Shown here: positions 7,840 to 15,997 of the stretch, one piece after another
How positions within the stretch are numbered: the stretch's first letter is position 1
How the letters are laid out: the number at the start of each line of letters is the position of its first letter
DNA from: CADEED01 sp035761265
GTDB lineage: Bacteria > Pseudomonadota > Gammaproteobacteria > Steroidobacterales > Steroidobacteraceae
NCBI GenBank assembly: GCA_035761265.1
Contig: DASTRL010000050.1
Location: 1 to 50,558, forward strand
DNA length: 50,558 bases
Reading direction: 5' to 3'
Position numbers and translations under genes: made by a program
The notes under the pieces: generated by a model
What the model saw: the letters and a program-made list of their open reading frames with translations, nothing else
Databases searched by the model: none
What the model was told of the DNA's origin: nothing

Positions 7840-8720
7840 GCGCCAAGGAAAAGGAAAAAGACAAGGAGCGCGAGTCCGGCAGCAGCGGCCGCTGGTTGCG
7901 CAAGCTCTCGCGCCGCATGGCGGGCGAAGCCCAGGATCGCGGCGAGGTCATTGAATACCTGCGCGAGGCGACGCTGCGCGGCGTCGTCGAAGGGGACGCG
8001 TTGCCCATGCTCGAAGGCGTGCTCACCGTCGGCGACATCCAGGTGCGCGACATCATGGTGCCGCGCGCGCAGATGATCTTCGTGAGCCGCGACGACGAAT
8101 CCGACGCGCTGCTGAAGACGGTGATCGACAGCGGCCACTCGCGCTTCCCCGTCATGGACGAGGACCGCGAGAAGATCGTGGGCATCCTGCTCGCCAAGGA
8201 CCTGCTGCGCCTCGCCGCGCAGCATCACGAGACGGAGTTCGACATCAAGGAATTCATGCGCCCGGCCGTGTTCGTGCCCGAGAGCAAGCGCCTCAACGTG
8301 CTGCTGCGCGAATTCCGCCGCTCGCGCGTGCACATGGCGATCGTCGCCGACGAGTACGGTGGCATCGCCGGCCTCGTGACCATCGAGGACGTGATCGAGC
8401 AGATCATCGGCGACATCGACGACGAGCACGACGTGGACGAGGACGTGAACATCCGCAAGGATGGCGAACGTCAATTCATCGTGCGCGGCCAGACGCCGAT
8501 CGACGAATTCAACGAGTACTTTCAGACCGATCTGTCGGACGACGAGTTCGATACCGTGGCCGGCCTCGTGATGAAGCAGCTCGGCCGGCTGCCGCGCCGT
8601 GGCGAGACCCTGCAGCTCGCGGATTGCGAGGTGAAGGTGATGCGTTTCGACCGCCGCCGGATCGACACCCTGCGGCTCACCACGCCGCGCGACATCGTGC
8701 CGCCCGAAGACCGGCCGTAG
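7836..8720 (+). CDS. ybeX: CorC/HlyC-family CBS-domain protein (YbeX)
   Basis: A 294-residue soluble protein. A charged N-terminus (KEKEKDKERESG) is followed by two CBS domains (about 70-125 and 135-190; the first contains VRDIMVPRAQMIF, the second SRVHMAIVADEYGGIAGLVTIEDVIEQIIGDI) and a C-terminal CorC_HlyC transporter-associated domain (about 205-285). Members are linked to magnesium/cobalt efflux. More recently YbeX has been tied to ribosome maturation, which fits its place between ybeY and lnt. There are no membrane helices. The start overlaps the ybeY stop and the end is one base before lnt. Confidence 0.93.
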   Translation: MSAKEKEKDKERESGSSGRWLRKLSRRMAGEAQDRGEVIEYLREATLRGVVEGDALPMLEGVLTVGDIQVRDIMVPRAQMIFVSRDDESDALLKTVIDSGHSRFPVMDEDREKIVGILLAKDLLRLAAQHHETEFDIKEFMRPAVFVPESKRLNVLLREFRRSRVHMAIVADEYGGIAGLVTIEDVIEQIIGDIDDEHDVDEDVNIRKDGERQFIVRGQTPIDEFNEYFQTDLSDDEFDTVAGLVMKQLGRLPRRGETLQLADCEVKVMRFDRRRIDTLRLTTPRDIVPPEDRP

Positions 8721-8721
8721 C

Positions 8722-10251
8722 GTGCAAATCCGCGAATTCGTGAACCGCCGCTACGTCGGCAGCGCCAGCGCGCTCGTCGCGGGCGCGGCGCTCGGGCTGT
8801 CGTTCGCGCCGTTCGAGTGGTGGCCGATCGCCATTCTTTCGCCGGCCATCCTCGTCTGGCTGTGGGATGGCGCGGCTCCGCGCCGCGCCGCCGTGCTCGG
8901 ATTCTGGTTCAACTTCGGCACGTTCTCCGTCGGCACCTACTGGCTGTACATCAGCCTGCAGATCATCGGGCACGCGCCGGTGCCGCTGGCGCTGGCGTTG
9001 ATGTTCTGCCTCGCCGCCATCATGGGCCTGTATCACGCACTGGTCGGCTGGGCGCTGGCGAAGTACACGCCCGCGCGCGGCGCGCTGCGCTGGATGGTCG
9101 CGACACCGGCCGCCTGGCTGCTCATCGAGTGGTGGCGGAGCTGGTTCCTGACGGGCTTCGGCTGGCTGGCGCTGGGCTACGCGCACACGGACAACTGGTT
9201 AGGCACGGCGTTCGCTCCGCTGATCGGCCAGTACGGACTCGGCCTGCTCACGCTGGTCATGGCCGGCGGACTGGTCACGCTGCTGCTCGGCACCCGGCGC
9301 GAGCGCCTGGCCGCCGGGGCCGTCATCGCGATCCCGTGGCTCGCGGCCTATCCACTGCGGCACGTGGACTGGACGCGGCCGTATTCGCGGCCGATCACCG
9401 TGGCGGTGGTGCAGGGCGCCGTGCCGCAGGACGAAAAATGGATCGAGGGCAATCTCGACGGCATCCTCGAGAACTACCGCAGGCGCACGCGCGAGGCGCA
9501 CGGCGCGGACCTCATCGTGTGGCCGGAGTCGGCGATCCCCGACCTGGTCAACAATCACATCGAGTATTACCGCGACGTGTACCGCGAGGCGAGCGCGAGC
9601 GGCTCCTCGCTGGTCATGGGCGCGTTGCGCGCCGAGGAGAATCCGCAGACCCACGAGGAGGAGTACTTCAACTCGGTGCTCGCGATGGATCGCGGCTCGC
9701 CCGGGATCAGCTGGCACAACAAGCATCACCTGGTGCCATTCTCGGAGTTCTTCCCGGTGCCGGAATTCATCCGCAACTGGCTCAAGCTGCAGGGTTTGCC
9801 GTACTCCAGTTTCAATCGCGGCGCAGCACACCAGGAGCCGCTCGAAGCCGCCGGCCAGCGCATCGCCGCGGGCGTGTGTTACGAGGATGCCTACGGCTCC
9901 ACGCTGCTGCCGGCCATGCGCACGGCGACCATGCTGCTCAACGTGACCAATGATTCCTGGTTCGCGAAGTCGACGGCTCGCTACCAGCACCTGCAGATCA
10001 GCCGGCAGCGCGCCATGGAGACCGGCCGCCCCATGGTGCGTGCCGCCAACGACGGCGTGTCCGCGGTCATCGGACCGCACGGCGAAATCATCGCGCGTGC
10101 GCCTGAATATGAAGCGAATGTAATGCACGCCACGCTGCAGCCCCGGACCGGATTGACGCCGTATGCGCGCACGGGCAATTGGCCGGTGCTGTGTTTGGCC
10201 TTGTTTTCAGGGCTTTTCAGCGTATATCTGGGGAGGCGCAAGTCTTCCTGA
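8722..10251 (+). CDS. lnt: Apolipoprotein N-acyltransferase
   Basis: A 509-residue inner-membrane enzyme that adds the third acyl chain to the N-terminal cysteine of lipoproteins. About six N-terminal helices (15-215) and one at the C-terminus frame a periplasmic nitrilase-type domain (225-470). The catalytic triad is intact: E269 in VWPESAIPD, K334 in HNKHHLVPFSE, C386 in GVCYEDAYGS, matching the E. coli positions closely. The GTG start is one base after the ybeX stop. Last gene of the classic operon. It is followed directly by a protease gene that itself encodes a likely lipoprotein. Confidence 0.96.
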   Translation: MQIREFVNRRYVGSASALVAGAALGLSFAPFEWWPIAILSPAILVWLWDGAAPRRAAVLGFWFNFGTFSVGTYWLYISLQIIGHAPVPLALALMFCLAAIMGLYHALVGWALAKYTPARGALRWMVATPAAWLLIEWWRSWFLTGFGWLALGYAHTDNWLGTAFAPLIGQYGLGLLTLVMAGGLVTLLLGTRRERLAAGAVIAIPWLAAYPLRHVDWTRPYSRPITVAVVQGAVPQDEKWIEGNLDGILENYRRRTREAHGADLIVWPESAIPDLVNNHIEYYRDVYREASASGSSLVMGALRAEENPQTHEEEYFNSVLAMDRGSPGISWHNKHHLVPFSEFFPVPEFIRNWLKLQGLPYSSFNRGAAHQEPLEAAGQRIAAGVCYEDAYGSTLLPAMRTATMLLNVTNDSWFAKSTARYQHLQISRQRAMETGRPMVRAANDGVSAVIGPHGEIIARAPEYEANVMHATLQPRTGLTPYARTGNWPVLCLALFSGLFSVYLGRRKSS

Positions 10252-10345
10252 GGACATCAACATGGACCACCGGGCGCTGAACTTCGCCAAACCCGCCGGG
10301 TCTACTCCGGCATCGTCGTCGTCCCATTCACGAGGATTCGCTGAT

Positions 10346-11872
10346 ATGTCGCTTTTCGTTGCGAAACGCCTGGGGCTCATCGCGGCCGTCGTCGTCGCCG
10401 TCGGCGCATGCGCGCCGCAAACATCCGCCGCGCCGCCGGCGCAGTCCGGTACCACCGCGGCCGCCGCGCCCGCGGGAACTGCATCTTCTGCGCAGCCCGT
10501 CGGCACGTTGAACGGGCGCGCGCTCCCGGATTTCGCCACGCTGGTCGAGCAGGTCGGCCCCGCCGTGGTGAACATTTCCGTGGTCGAGAAGGCGCATCGC
10601 GTCTCGCGCGATCAGAGCCAGTCGGATGACGAGGATTCCGACGATCCGTTCCAGGAATTCTTCCGGCGCTTCGGGATACCCGCGCCGGACCAGGGCCAGC
10701 GTTTCGGCCGCCGCAGCTACCAGGTCCCGCAGCGCCAGGGTGAGGGTTCGGGCTTCATCGTCAGCCCCGACGGCTACATCCTCACCAATGCGCACGTGGT
10801 CGCCGACGCGGACGAAGTGACGGTGCGCATGACGGATCGCCGCGAGTACCAGGCCAAGGTCATCGGCGTCGATCGGCGCAGCGACGTCGCGGTGCTGAAG
10901 ATCGACGCCAAGAATCTGCCGGTCGTGAAGATGGGCGATCCGTCGAAGCTTCGTCCCGGCGAGTGGGTGCTGGCCATCGGTTCGCCGTTCACCTTCGAGA
11001 ACAGCGTGACCGCGGGCATCGTCAGCGCCACCGGCCGCTCCATGCCGGGCGAGGACGGGCTCGTGCCCTTCATCCAGACCGACGTCGCGGTGAATCCCGG
11101 CAATTCGGGCGGCCCGCTGTTCAATCTCAACGGCGAAGTGGTCGGTATCAATTCGCAGATCTACAGCCGCAGCGGCGGTTACATGGGCATCTCCTTCGCC
11201 ATCCCGATCGACGTCGCCAACAACGTGCGCACGCAGCTCGTGAGCACGGGCAAGGTGACACGCGGCCGCATCGGTGTGCAGATCCAGGAAGTCAACGCGC
11301 AATTCGCCGACGCCTTCGGCCTCGATCGTCCGCGCGGGGCACTGGTCGGGCAGGTGCTCGATGATGGCCCGGCGAAGAAGGCCGGCATCAAGGACGGCGA
11401 CGTCATCCTCAGCGTCAACGGCAAGCCGGTGGAGCGCTCGACGCAACTGCCGTCGGTGATCTCCGCGATCAAGCCTGGCGAGACGGCCAAGCTCGAGGTG
11501 TGGCGCGACCATTCGATCAAGACCATCAACGTCAAGGTCGACGAGTACAAGGAAGACATCCAGAAGGTATCGAACACCCGCAGCGGCGGCGACGAACCCG
11601 CCAAGGCCGACAAGCTGGGACTGTCCGTGCGGCCGTTGGGCGAAGACGAGCGCAAGAGCGCCGACACGCGGGGCTATCTACTGGTCGAGGACGTCGACGG
11701 GCCCGCCGCCGATGCAGGCGTGCGCCCCGGCGACGTGATCCTCGGCGTCAACGGCAAGACCGTGAAGTCGGTGGCCGAGCTGCGCAACGCCACGTCGAAC
11801 GGCTCGAAGACGGTTGCCATCCTGCTCGAGCGCGACGGCAACCAGTTGTTCCTGCCGATCAAGATCAGCTGA
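10346..11872 (+). CDS. Do/DegQ-type periplasmic serine protease with a lipoprotein signal
   Basis: 508 residues from the ATG at 10346, preceded by a GAGGA site. Another ATG at 10262, also with GAGGA, would add 28 polar residues in front of the signal sequence and is less likely. The signal MSLFVAKRLGLIAAVVVAVGAC ends in a lipobox-like VGAC (C22), followed by an Ala/Pro/Ser/Thr linker, so the protein may be membrane-anchored. The trypsin-like domain carries H150 (NAHVV), D180 (RSDVAVLK) and S254 (NPGNSGGPLF). PDZ1 is at about 285-375 and PDZ2 at about 405-500. It should degrade or chaperone misfolded envelope proteins. An acidic, Gln-rich insert lies at about 90-130. The gene ends at a strong terminator. 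Confidence 0.93.
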   Translation: MSLFVAKRLGLIAAVVVAVGACAPQTSAAPPAQSGTTAAAAPAGTASSAQPVGTLNGRALPDFATLVEQVGPAVVNISVVEKAHRVSRDQSQSDDEDSDDPFQEFFRRFGIPAPDQGQRFGRRSYQVPQRQGEGSGFIVSPDGYILTNAHVVADADEVTVRMTDRREYQAKVIGVDRRSDVAVLKIDAKNLPVVKMGDPSKLRPGEWVLAIGSPFTFENSVTAGIVSATGRSMPGEDGLVPFIQTDVAVNPGNSGGPLFNLNGEVVGINSQIYSRSGGYMGISFAIPIDVANNVRTQLVSTGKVTRGRIGVQIQEVNAQFADAFGLDRPRGALVGQVLDDGPAKKAGIKDGDVILSVNGKPVERSTQLPSVISAIKPGETAKLEVWRDHSIKTINVKVDEYKEDIQKVSNTRSGGDEPAKADKLGLSVRPLGEDERKSADTRGYLLVEDVDGPAADAGVRPGDVILGVNGKTVKSVAELRNATSNGSKTVAILLERDGNQLFLPIKIS

Positions 11873-11897
11873 TACTTGCTTGTGGTGAGTGAGAGAG

Positions 11898-11927
11898 CGC
11901 CCGGCCTCGTGCCGGGCGTTTTCTTTT
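11898..11927 (+). terminator. Intrinsic terminator after the protease gene
   Basis: An 8-bp perfect GC stem (CGCCCGGC, 11898-11905, and GCCGGGCG, 11911-11918) with a five-base loop CTCGT is followed by TTTTCTTTT. It lies 25 bases after the protease stop and ends the miaB-lnt-protease transcription unit. It directly abuts the convergent QueC-like gene's stop codon. The reverse direction lacks a good U-run, so termination is probably mainly for the plus strand. Confidence 0.9.
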
Positions 11928-11928
11928 G

Positions 11929-12720
11929 TCATGCCTTGCGCCGCAGCTTGCGATACAGCGAGCGCGCCGCCAGGTACAGCGTCGTGTGGCGCGTGAGCGC
12001 GCTGCGGATGCGCGGCATCACGCGCATGCGATAGCGCCGCCGCCCGCTCGCGGGCACACGATCGCCGAGACCCTCCTGGATGGTGTAGATGCACGGATTG
12101 CAGACGCCGCAGGGCTCGCCTCGGATCGGCCGGTGACAGAACCAGGTCAGTTCCATGAAGTCCTCGAAGCCGGCGCGGCGTGCTTGCGATCTCATCTGCT
12201 CCTTGGTCGTGTCGAACAGCGGGAAGCGGAACGATTTGAACAGTTCGTAACGGTCGTCGCCGGCGTGGCGCGGATCGAGACGCATGCGTGAGTCATCGAC
12301 GAGGTCCGCGATCAGCTCGCGCGCCTTGTCGTCACGGTGGATCGACAACTCCATGTCCGCGATACCGCGCTGCGCGCAGAACCTGGCCAGCCATTCGTAC
12401 TGGCCGCCGATGAAACCGGAACGCAGGCATTCCTCGAAGTGGCGGTGGATCTGCGCGTCGGGCGCCACGTCATTCAGGCGGCATTCGAGGGTGGGGTCGA
12501 GCCGGGCCGCGGCCTCGGGGTGGCGCTTGCCGAGCAACTCGCGGATGTTGCGCATGGCGCGCTGCTCGGCGGGCACCGCAGGTCGGTACTTCGGGTGATC
12601 GATCACGTAGTACGGCTGCACGTCACGGCCTTCCACGAGCAGCAGTTGCAGCAGTCGAAACGTCGAATCCCAGCCGCCGGTCCACAGCAGCCGCGTCGGG
12701 GACCGGATAGGTACGTCCAT
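11929..12720 (-). CDS. QueC-like PP-loop ATPase of unknown role
   Basis: 263 residues from an ATG with AGGGGAG five bases upstream; a GTG two codons earlier sits too close to that site. The N-terminus has an SGGxDS-type PP-loop in variant form (LLWTGGWDSTFRLL, 11-24), which binds ATP and adenylates a substrate. Near the C-terminus C195-x8-C204-x2-C207-x2-C210 (FCHRPIRGEPCGVCNPC) matches the four-cysteine zinc knuckle of 7-cyano-7-deazaguanine synthase QueC. The middle region and the very basic tail (SLYRKLRRKA) do not look like canonical QueC, and no queD, queE or queF is nearby. It may act on a deazaguanine or another carboxylate. QueC-like proteins also occur in defence and polysaccharide loci, but nothing here ties it to either. 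Confidence 0.65.
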   Translation of the reverse strand: MDVPIRSPTRLLWTGGWDSTFRLLQLLLVEGRDVQPYYVIDHPKYRPAVPAEQRAMRNIRELLGKRHPEAAARLDPTLECRLNDVAPDAQIHRHFEECLRSGFIGGQYEWLARFCAQRGIADMELSIHRDDKARELIADLVDDSRMRLDPRHAGDDRYELFKSFRFPLFDTTKEQMRSQARRAGFEDFMELTWFCHRPIRGEPCGVCNPCIYTIQEGLGDRVPASGRRRYRMRVMPRIRSALTRHTTLYLAARSLYRKLRRKA

Positions 12721-12869
12721 GAACACTCCCCTCGTGATTCCTGAGCTAGTTAATCGGCTCCGCGAGCCGCGAGGTCGCGGTGGATTCCGCGATGACCTGT
12801 CGGAATCGGGCGCGACCTCGTGTATTCTTGCCGGCCTCTCTCAAAGCCCTGAAAAAACAAGCCTTTCCG
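12721..12869 (+). promoter_or_regulatory. leuS upstream region with two small hairpins
   Basis: This 149-base region separates the divergent QueC-like gene from leuS and must hold both promoters. It contains the hairpin GGCTC-CGC-GAGCC (12756-12768) and GATTCCG/CGGAATC with an 11-base loop (12783-12807). A TATTCT hexamer at about 12822 could be a -10 box, but I find no convincing -35 box at the right distance. No short leucine-rich leader peptide is visible. Regulatory significance of the hairpins is not shown. Confidence 0.3.
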
Positions 12870-15500
12870 ATGCAAGAACGATACGAGCCGGCTGTCGTCG
12901 AGCGCGCCGCGCAGGCCTACTGGGATGCCAACAAGGTCTTCGAGGCGCGCGAAGGCGCCGACCAGGACAAGTTCTATTGCCTGTCGATGTTCCCGTATCC
13001 GTCGGGCCGGCTGCACATGGGCCACGTGCGCAACTACACCATCGGCGACGTGCTCTCGCGCTTCCACATGATGCAGGGCAGGAGCGTGCTGCAGCCGATG
13101 GGCTGGGACGCCTTCGGATTGCCGGCCGAGAACGCCGCGATCAAGAACGGCGTGCCGCCCGCGAAATGGACCCGCGACAACATCGCCTACATGAAGGGCC
13201 AGATGAAGGCGCTGGGACTCGCCTTCGACTGGTCGCGCGAGTTCGCCACCTGCGACCCGTCTTACTACCATTGGAACCAGTGGCTGTTCCTCAGGATGCT
13301 CGAGAAGGGCATCGCGTATCGCAGGACCGGCGTCGTGAACTGGGATCCGGTCGATCAGACCGTGCTCGCCAACGAGCAGGTCATCGACGGGCGCGGCTGG
13401 CGCACGGGAGCGCTGGTCGAGAAGCGCGAAATCCCGATGTACTACCTGGCGATCACGCGCTACGCCGAGGAGTTGTTAGGCGACCTCGACAAGCTGCCGG
13501 ACTGGCCCGAGCGCGTGAAGACCATGCAGGCCAACTGGATCGGCAAGTCCGAGGGCTGCGAGATCAGCTTCCCGTACGCGCCGGATACGAAGGCGCTGAT
13601 GGGAGCAGACGGCGCGCTCAAGGTGTTCACCACGCGCGCCGACACGCTGTTCGGCGTCACGTTCATGGCCGTGGCCGCGGAGCATCCGCTGGCGCTGGCG
13701 GCCGGCGCGAAGAATGCCGGGCTGCAGTCCTTCATCGACGAGTGCCGGCGCGGCTCCACCATGGAAGCCGACATCGCCACGCAGGAGAAGAAGGGCAGGC
13801 CCACCGGCTTCCACGTGCTGCACCCGTTCACCGGCCAGACGGTCGAAGTGTGGGTGGCCAACTACGTGCTGATGGCCTACGGCGAGGGCGCCGTGATGGG
13901 CGTGCCGGGGCACGACGCGCGCGACTACGAATTCGCGCTCAGTAACAAACTACCCATCGTCCAGGTCGTGAAGTCCAGGACCGGGGCGTACGAAAACATC
14001 GATCCGCCGTGGCAGGACTCGTTTTCAGAGTACGGCATCACCATGAACTCGGGAGAATTCGACGGGCTGGAGTTCCCGCAGGCCGTGAATCGGATCGCCG
14101 CCGCGCTCGAGAAGAAAGGCCTGGGACGCAAGCGCGTGCAATGGCGCCTGCGCGACTGGGGTATCTCGCGCCAGCGCTACTGGGGCTGCCCGGTGCCCAT
14201 GATCCACTGCGCGAAATGCGGTGAAGTGCCGGTGCCGGACGCGGATCTTCCCGTGGTGCTGCCGGAGGACCTGGTGCCCGATGGCTCGGGAAACCCGCTC
14301 AACAAGACGCCGAGCTTCTACGAGACCAGGTGCCCGCGCTGTGGCGGCGCCGCGCGCCGCGAAACCGACACCATGGACACATTCGTCGATTCGTCCTGGT
14401 ACTTCCTGCGCTTCGCCTGCCCGGATGCGAAATCCATGGTGGACGAGCGGGCTAACTACTGGATGCAGGTGGATCAGTACATTGGCGGCATCGAGCATGC
14501 CATCCTGCATCTGCTGTATTCGCGCTTCTGGACCAAGGTGATGCGCGATCTCGGCCTGGTGAAAGTCGATGAGCCATTCCGCAACCTGCTGACGCAGGGC
14601 ATGGTGCTGCATCACATCTACTACCGGGAGCCCGCACCGGGACGGCGCGACTACTACAATCCGGCCGACGTCGAGGTGCTGCTGGACGAAAACCACCAGC
14701 GCAAAGGCGCCATCCTGCTCACCGACAACCAGCCGGTGCTGTGGGACGGCCTCGGCACCATGTCGAAGTCCAAGAACAACGGCGTCGATCCGACCGAGCT
14801 GATCGGCCAGTTCGGCGCCGACACCGCGCGCCTCTTCATGATGTTCACGGCGCCGCCCGAGCAGACGCTCGAGTGGTCGGAGGAGGGCGTCCAGGGTTCG
14901 TTCCGTTTCATCCGGCGATTGTGGAAGGCGGTATGGGACCAGGTGAATGCGCCGCCGCCCGCCGACGCCATCACGACCACCGAGTTCGACAAGACGCAGT
15001 TGAACGCCGAGCAGAAGGAATTGCGGCGCATCGCGCATCACACGCTCGAGAAGGTCACCGACGACATCGGCCGGCGCCGCAGCTTCAACACCGCGGTGGC
15101 GGCGGTCATGGAGCTGCTGAACGCGGTCTCGAAGCACGACAGCAAATCGCTGGCCGGCCGCGTGGTGGTGCACGAGGCGCTCGAGATCGCGGTCATGTGC
15201 CTGTCGCCGATGATTCCGCACGTCACGCACGAGTTGTGGAAGCAGCTCGGGCACGACACCGCGCTGATCCACGAGCGCTGGTGGACACCGGATCCCGACG
15301 CGCTGGTCCAGGATGCCATCGAGATCTCCGTGCAGGTCAACGGCAGGATGCGCGCACGCGTCAGTGTTCCAGCCGACGCCACGCAGGAAGTCGCCGTACA
15401 GGCCGCGCTCGCGGACGCGAACGTGCAGAAATACGTCGAGGGCAAGCCGATCCGCAAGGCGATCTACGTGCCCGGCAAGCTCGCGAACCTCGTCGTATGA
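12870..15500 (+). CDS. leuS: Leucyl-tRNA synthetase
   Basis: 876 residues from the ATG at 12870 (MQERYEPAVVERAAQAYWD); the frame is open upstream but those residues do not belong to the family. A class Ia synthetase charging tRNA-Leu. The HIGH motif is HMGH (49-52, in PYPSGRLHMGHVRNYT), the zinc-finger region contains CAKCGEVPVPD and CPRCGG, and KMSKS is TMSKS at about 630-634. The CP1 editing domain (about 225-420) and C-terminal anticodon/tRNA-binding domains are present, so it is full length. The stop overlaps the lptE start (ATGA), which puts lptE translation under leuS coupling. Confidence 0.97.
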   Translation: MQERYEPAVVERAAQAYWDANKVFEAREGADQDKFYCLSMFPYPSGRLHMGHVRNYTIGDVLSRFHMMQGRSVLQPMGWDAFGLPAENAAIKNGVPPAKWTRDNIAYMKGQMKALGLAFDWSREFATCDPSYYHWNQWLFLRMLEKGIAYRRTGVVNWDPVDQTVLANEQVIDGRGWRTGALVEKREIPMYYLAITRYAEELLGDLDKLPDWPERVKTMQANWIGKSEGCEISFPYAPDTKALMGADGALKVFTTRADTLFGVTFMAVAAEHPLALAAGAKNAGLQSFIDECRRGSTMEADIATQEKKGRPTGFHVLHPFTGQTVEVWVANYVLMAYGEGAVMGVPGHDARDYEFALSNKLPIVQVVKSRTGAYENIDPPWQDSFSEYGITMNSGEFDGLEFPQAVNRIAAALEKKGLGRKRVQWRLRDWGISRQRYWGCPVPMIHCAKCGEVPVPDADLPVVLPEDLVPDGSGNPLNKTPSFYETRCPRCGGAARRETDTMDTFVDSSWYFLRFACPDAKSMVDERANYWMQVDQYIGGIEHAILHLLYSRFWTKVMRDLGLVKVDEPFRNLLTQGMVLHHIYYREPAPGRRDYYNPADVEVLLDENHQRKGAILLTDNQPVLWDGLGTMSKSKNNGVDPTELIGQFGADTARLFMMFTAPPEQTLEWSEEGVQGSFRFIRRLWKAVWDQVNAPPPADAITTTEFDKTQLNAEQKELRRIAHHTLEKVTDDIGRRRSFNTAVAAVMELLNAVSKHDSKSLAGRVVVHEALEIAVMCLSPMIPHVTHELWKQLGHDTALIHERWWTPDPDALVQDAIEISVQVNGRMRARVSVPADATQEVAVQAALADANVQKYVEGKPIRKAIYVPGKLANLVV

Positions 15501-15997
15501 AGGGGACTGTCCCCAATTTCCTCCTGAAATTGGGGACTGTCCCCATTCTCCTGACGCTCGCCTCTTGCGGCTTCCACCTCCAGGGCCGCCAGCCGCTGCC
15601 GCAGGCTTTCGCCTACACCTACATCGATGCCAAGGACGAGCAGACCGACTTCGTGCAGGACCTGCGCAAGGCGCTGATCGCTTCTGGATCCAAGGTGATC
15701 CGCACGCAAGGTTCGTCGGGCGCGACGATCACGGTCCACGACGATGCGCTCACCGAGCGGGTGCTCTCGGTCTCCGCGCGCAACATCCCCACGGAATACG
15801 AGCTCACCTACAAAGTCGAATTCACCGTGACCGCGGACGGCAAGCAGCTCATCGAGCACGAGGAAATCTCCGCGACTCGCGACTTCAGCTTCGACGAGAC
15901 GCAGCTGCTCGCCAAGGAGCGCGAGCAGGAAATCCTGCGTGAGGCGTTGGCGCGCGATCTCGTCGCGCTGGTGATGCGGCGACTCGCGGCCTTGTGA
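15497..15997 (+). CDS. lptE: LPS-assembly lipoprotein LptE with a repeat-derived signal peptide
   Basis: 166 residues; the ATG overlaps the leuS stop. A lipoprotein signal ends in the lipobox LASC with C24, and mature LptE begins CGFHLQGRQPLPQAF, the usual hallmark. LptE plugs LptD in the outer membrane for LPS insertion. The remainder (alpha/beta fold, VSARNIPTEYELTYKVEF, C-terminal ALARDLVALVMRRL) is normal in length and content. Unusually, codons 3-16 are made by a palindromic repeat (15502-15544), so the n-region and start of the h-region read GTVPN...GTVPI. The hairpin begins five bases after the A of the ATG. The GTG of the next gene overlaps the stop. Confidence 0.93.
   Translation: MKGTVPNFLLKLGTVPILLTLASCGFHLQGRQPLPQAFAYTYIDAKDEQTDFVQDLRKALIASGSKVIRTQGSSGATITVHDDALTERVLSVSARNIPTEYELTYKVEFTVTADGKQLIEHEEISATRDFSFDETQLLAKEREQEILREALARDLVALVMRRLAAL
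15502..15544. repeat. REP-like palindrome inside the lptE signal-peptide coding sequence
   Basis: Two 19-base arms (15502-15520 and 15526-15544) are inverted copies with a single mismatch, separated by the five-base loop CTCCT. Each arm contains GGGGACTGTCCCC, itself palindromic except for the central base, followed or preceded by AATTTC/GAAATT. As RNA it forms a very stable hairpin just after the lptE start codon. GGGGAC-core palindromes of this kind resemble REP sequences mobilised in trans by RAYT transposases, but no such gene is in the window. Confidence 0.85.

Noticed and set aside
10262..10345. Upstream ATG for the DegQ-like protease
   Set aside because: It has a good ribosome site, but would put 28 polar residues before the hydrophobic signal core; the second ATG also has a good site. 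Kept as an alternative only.
11929..12720. Part of a Qat-type anti-phage system because of the QueC-like fold
   Set aside because: No QatA, QatB or QatD-like neighbours are present; the flanking genes are housekeeping.
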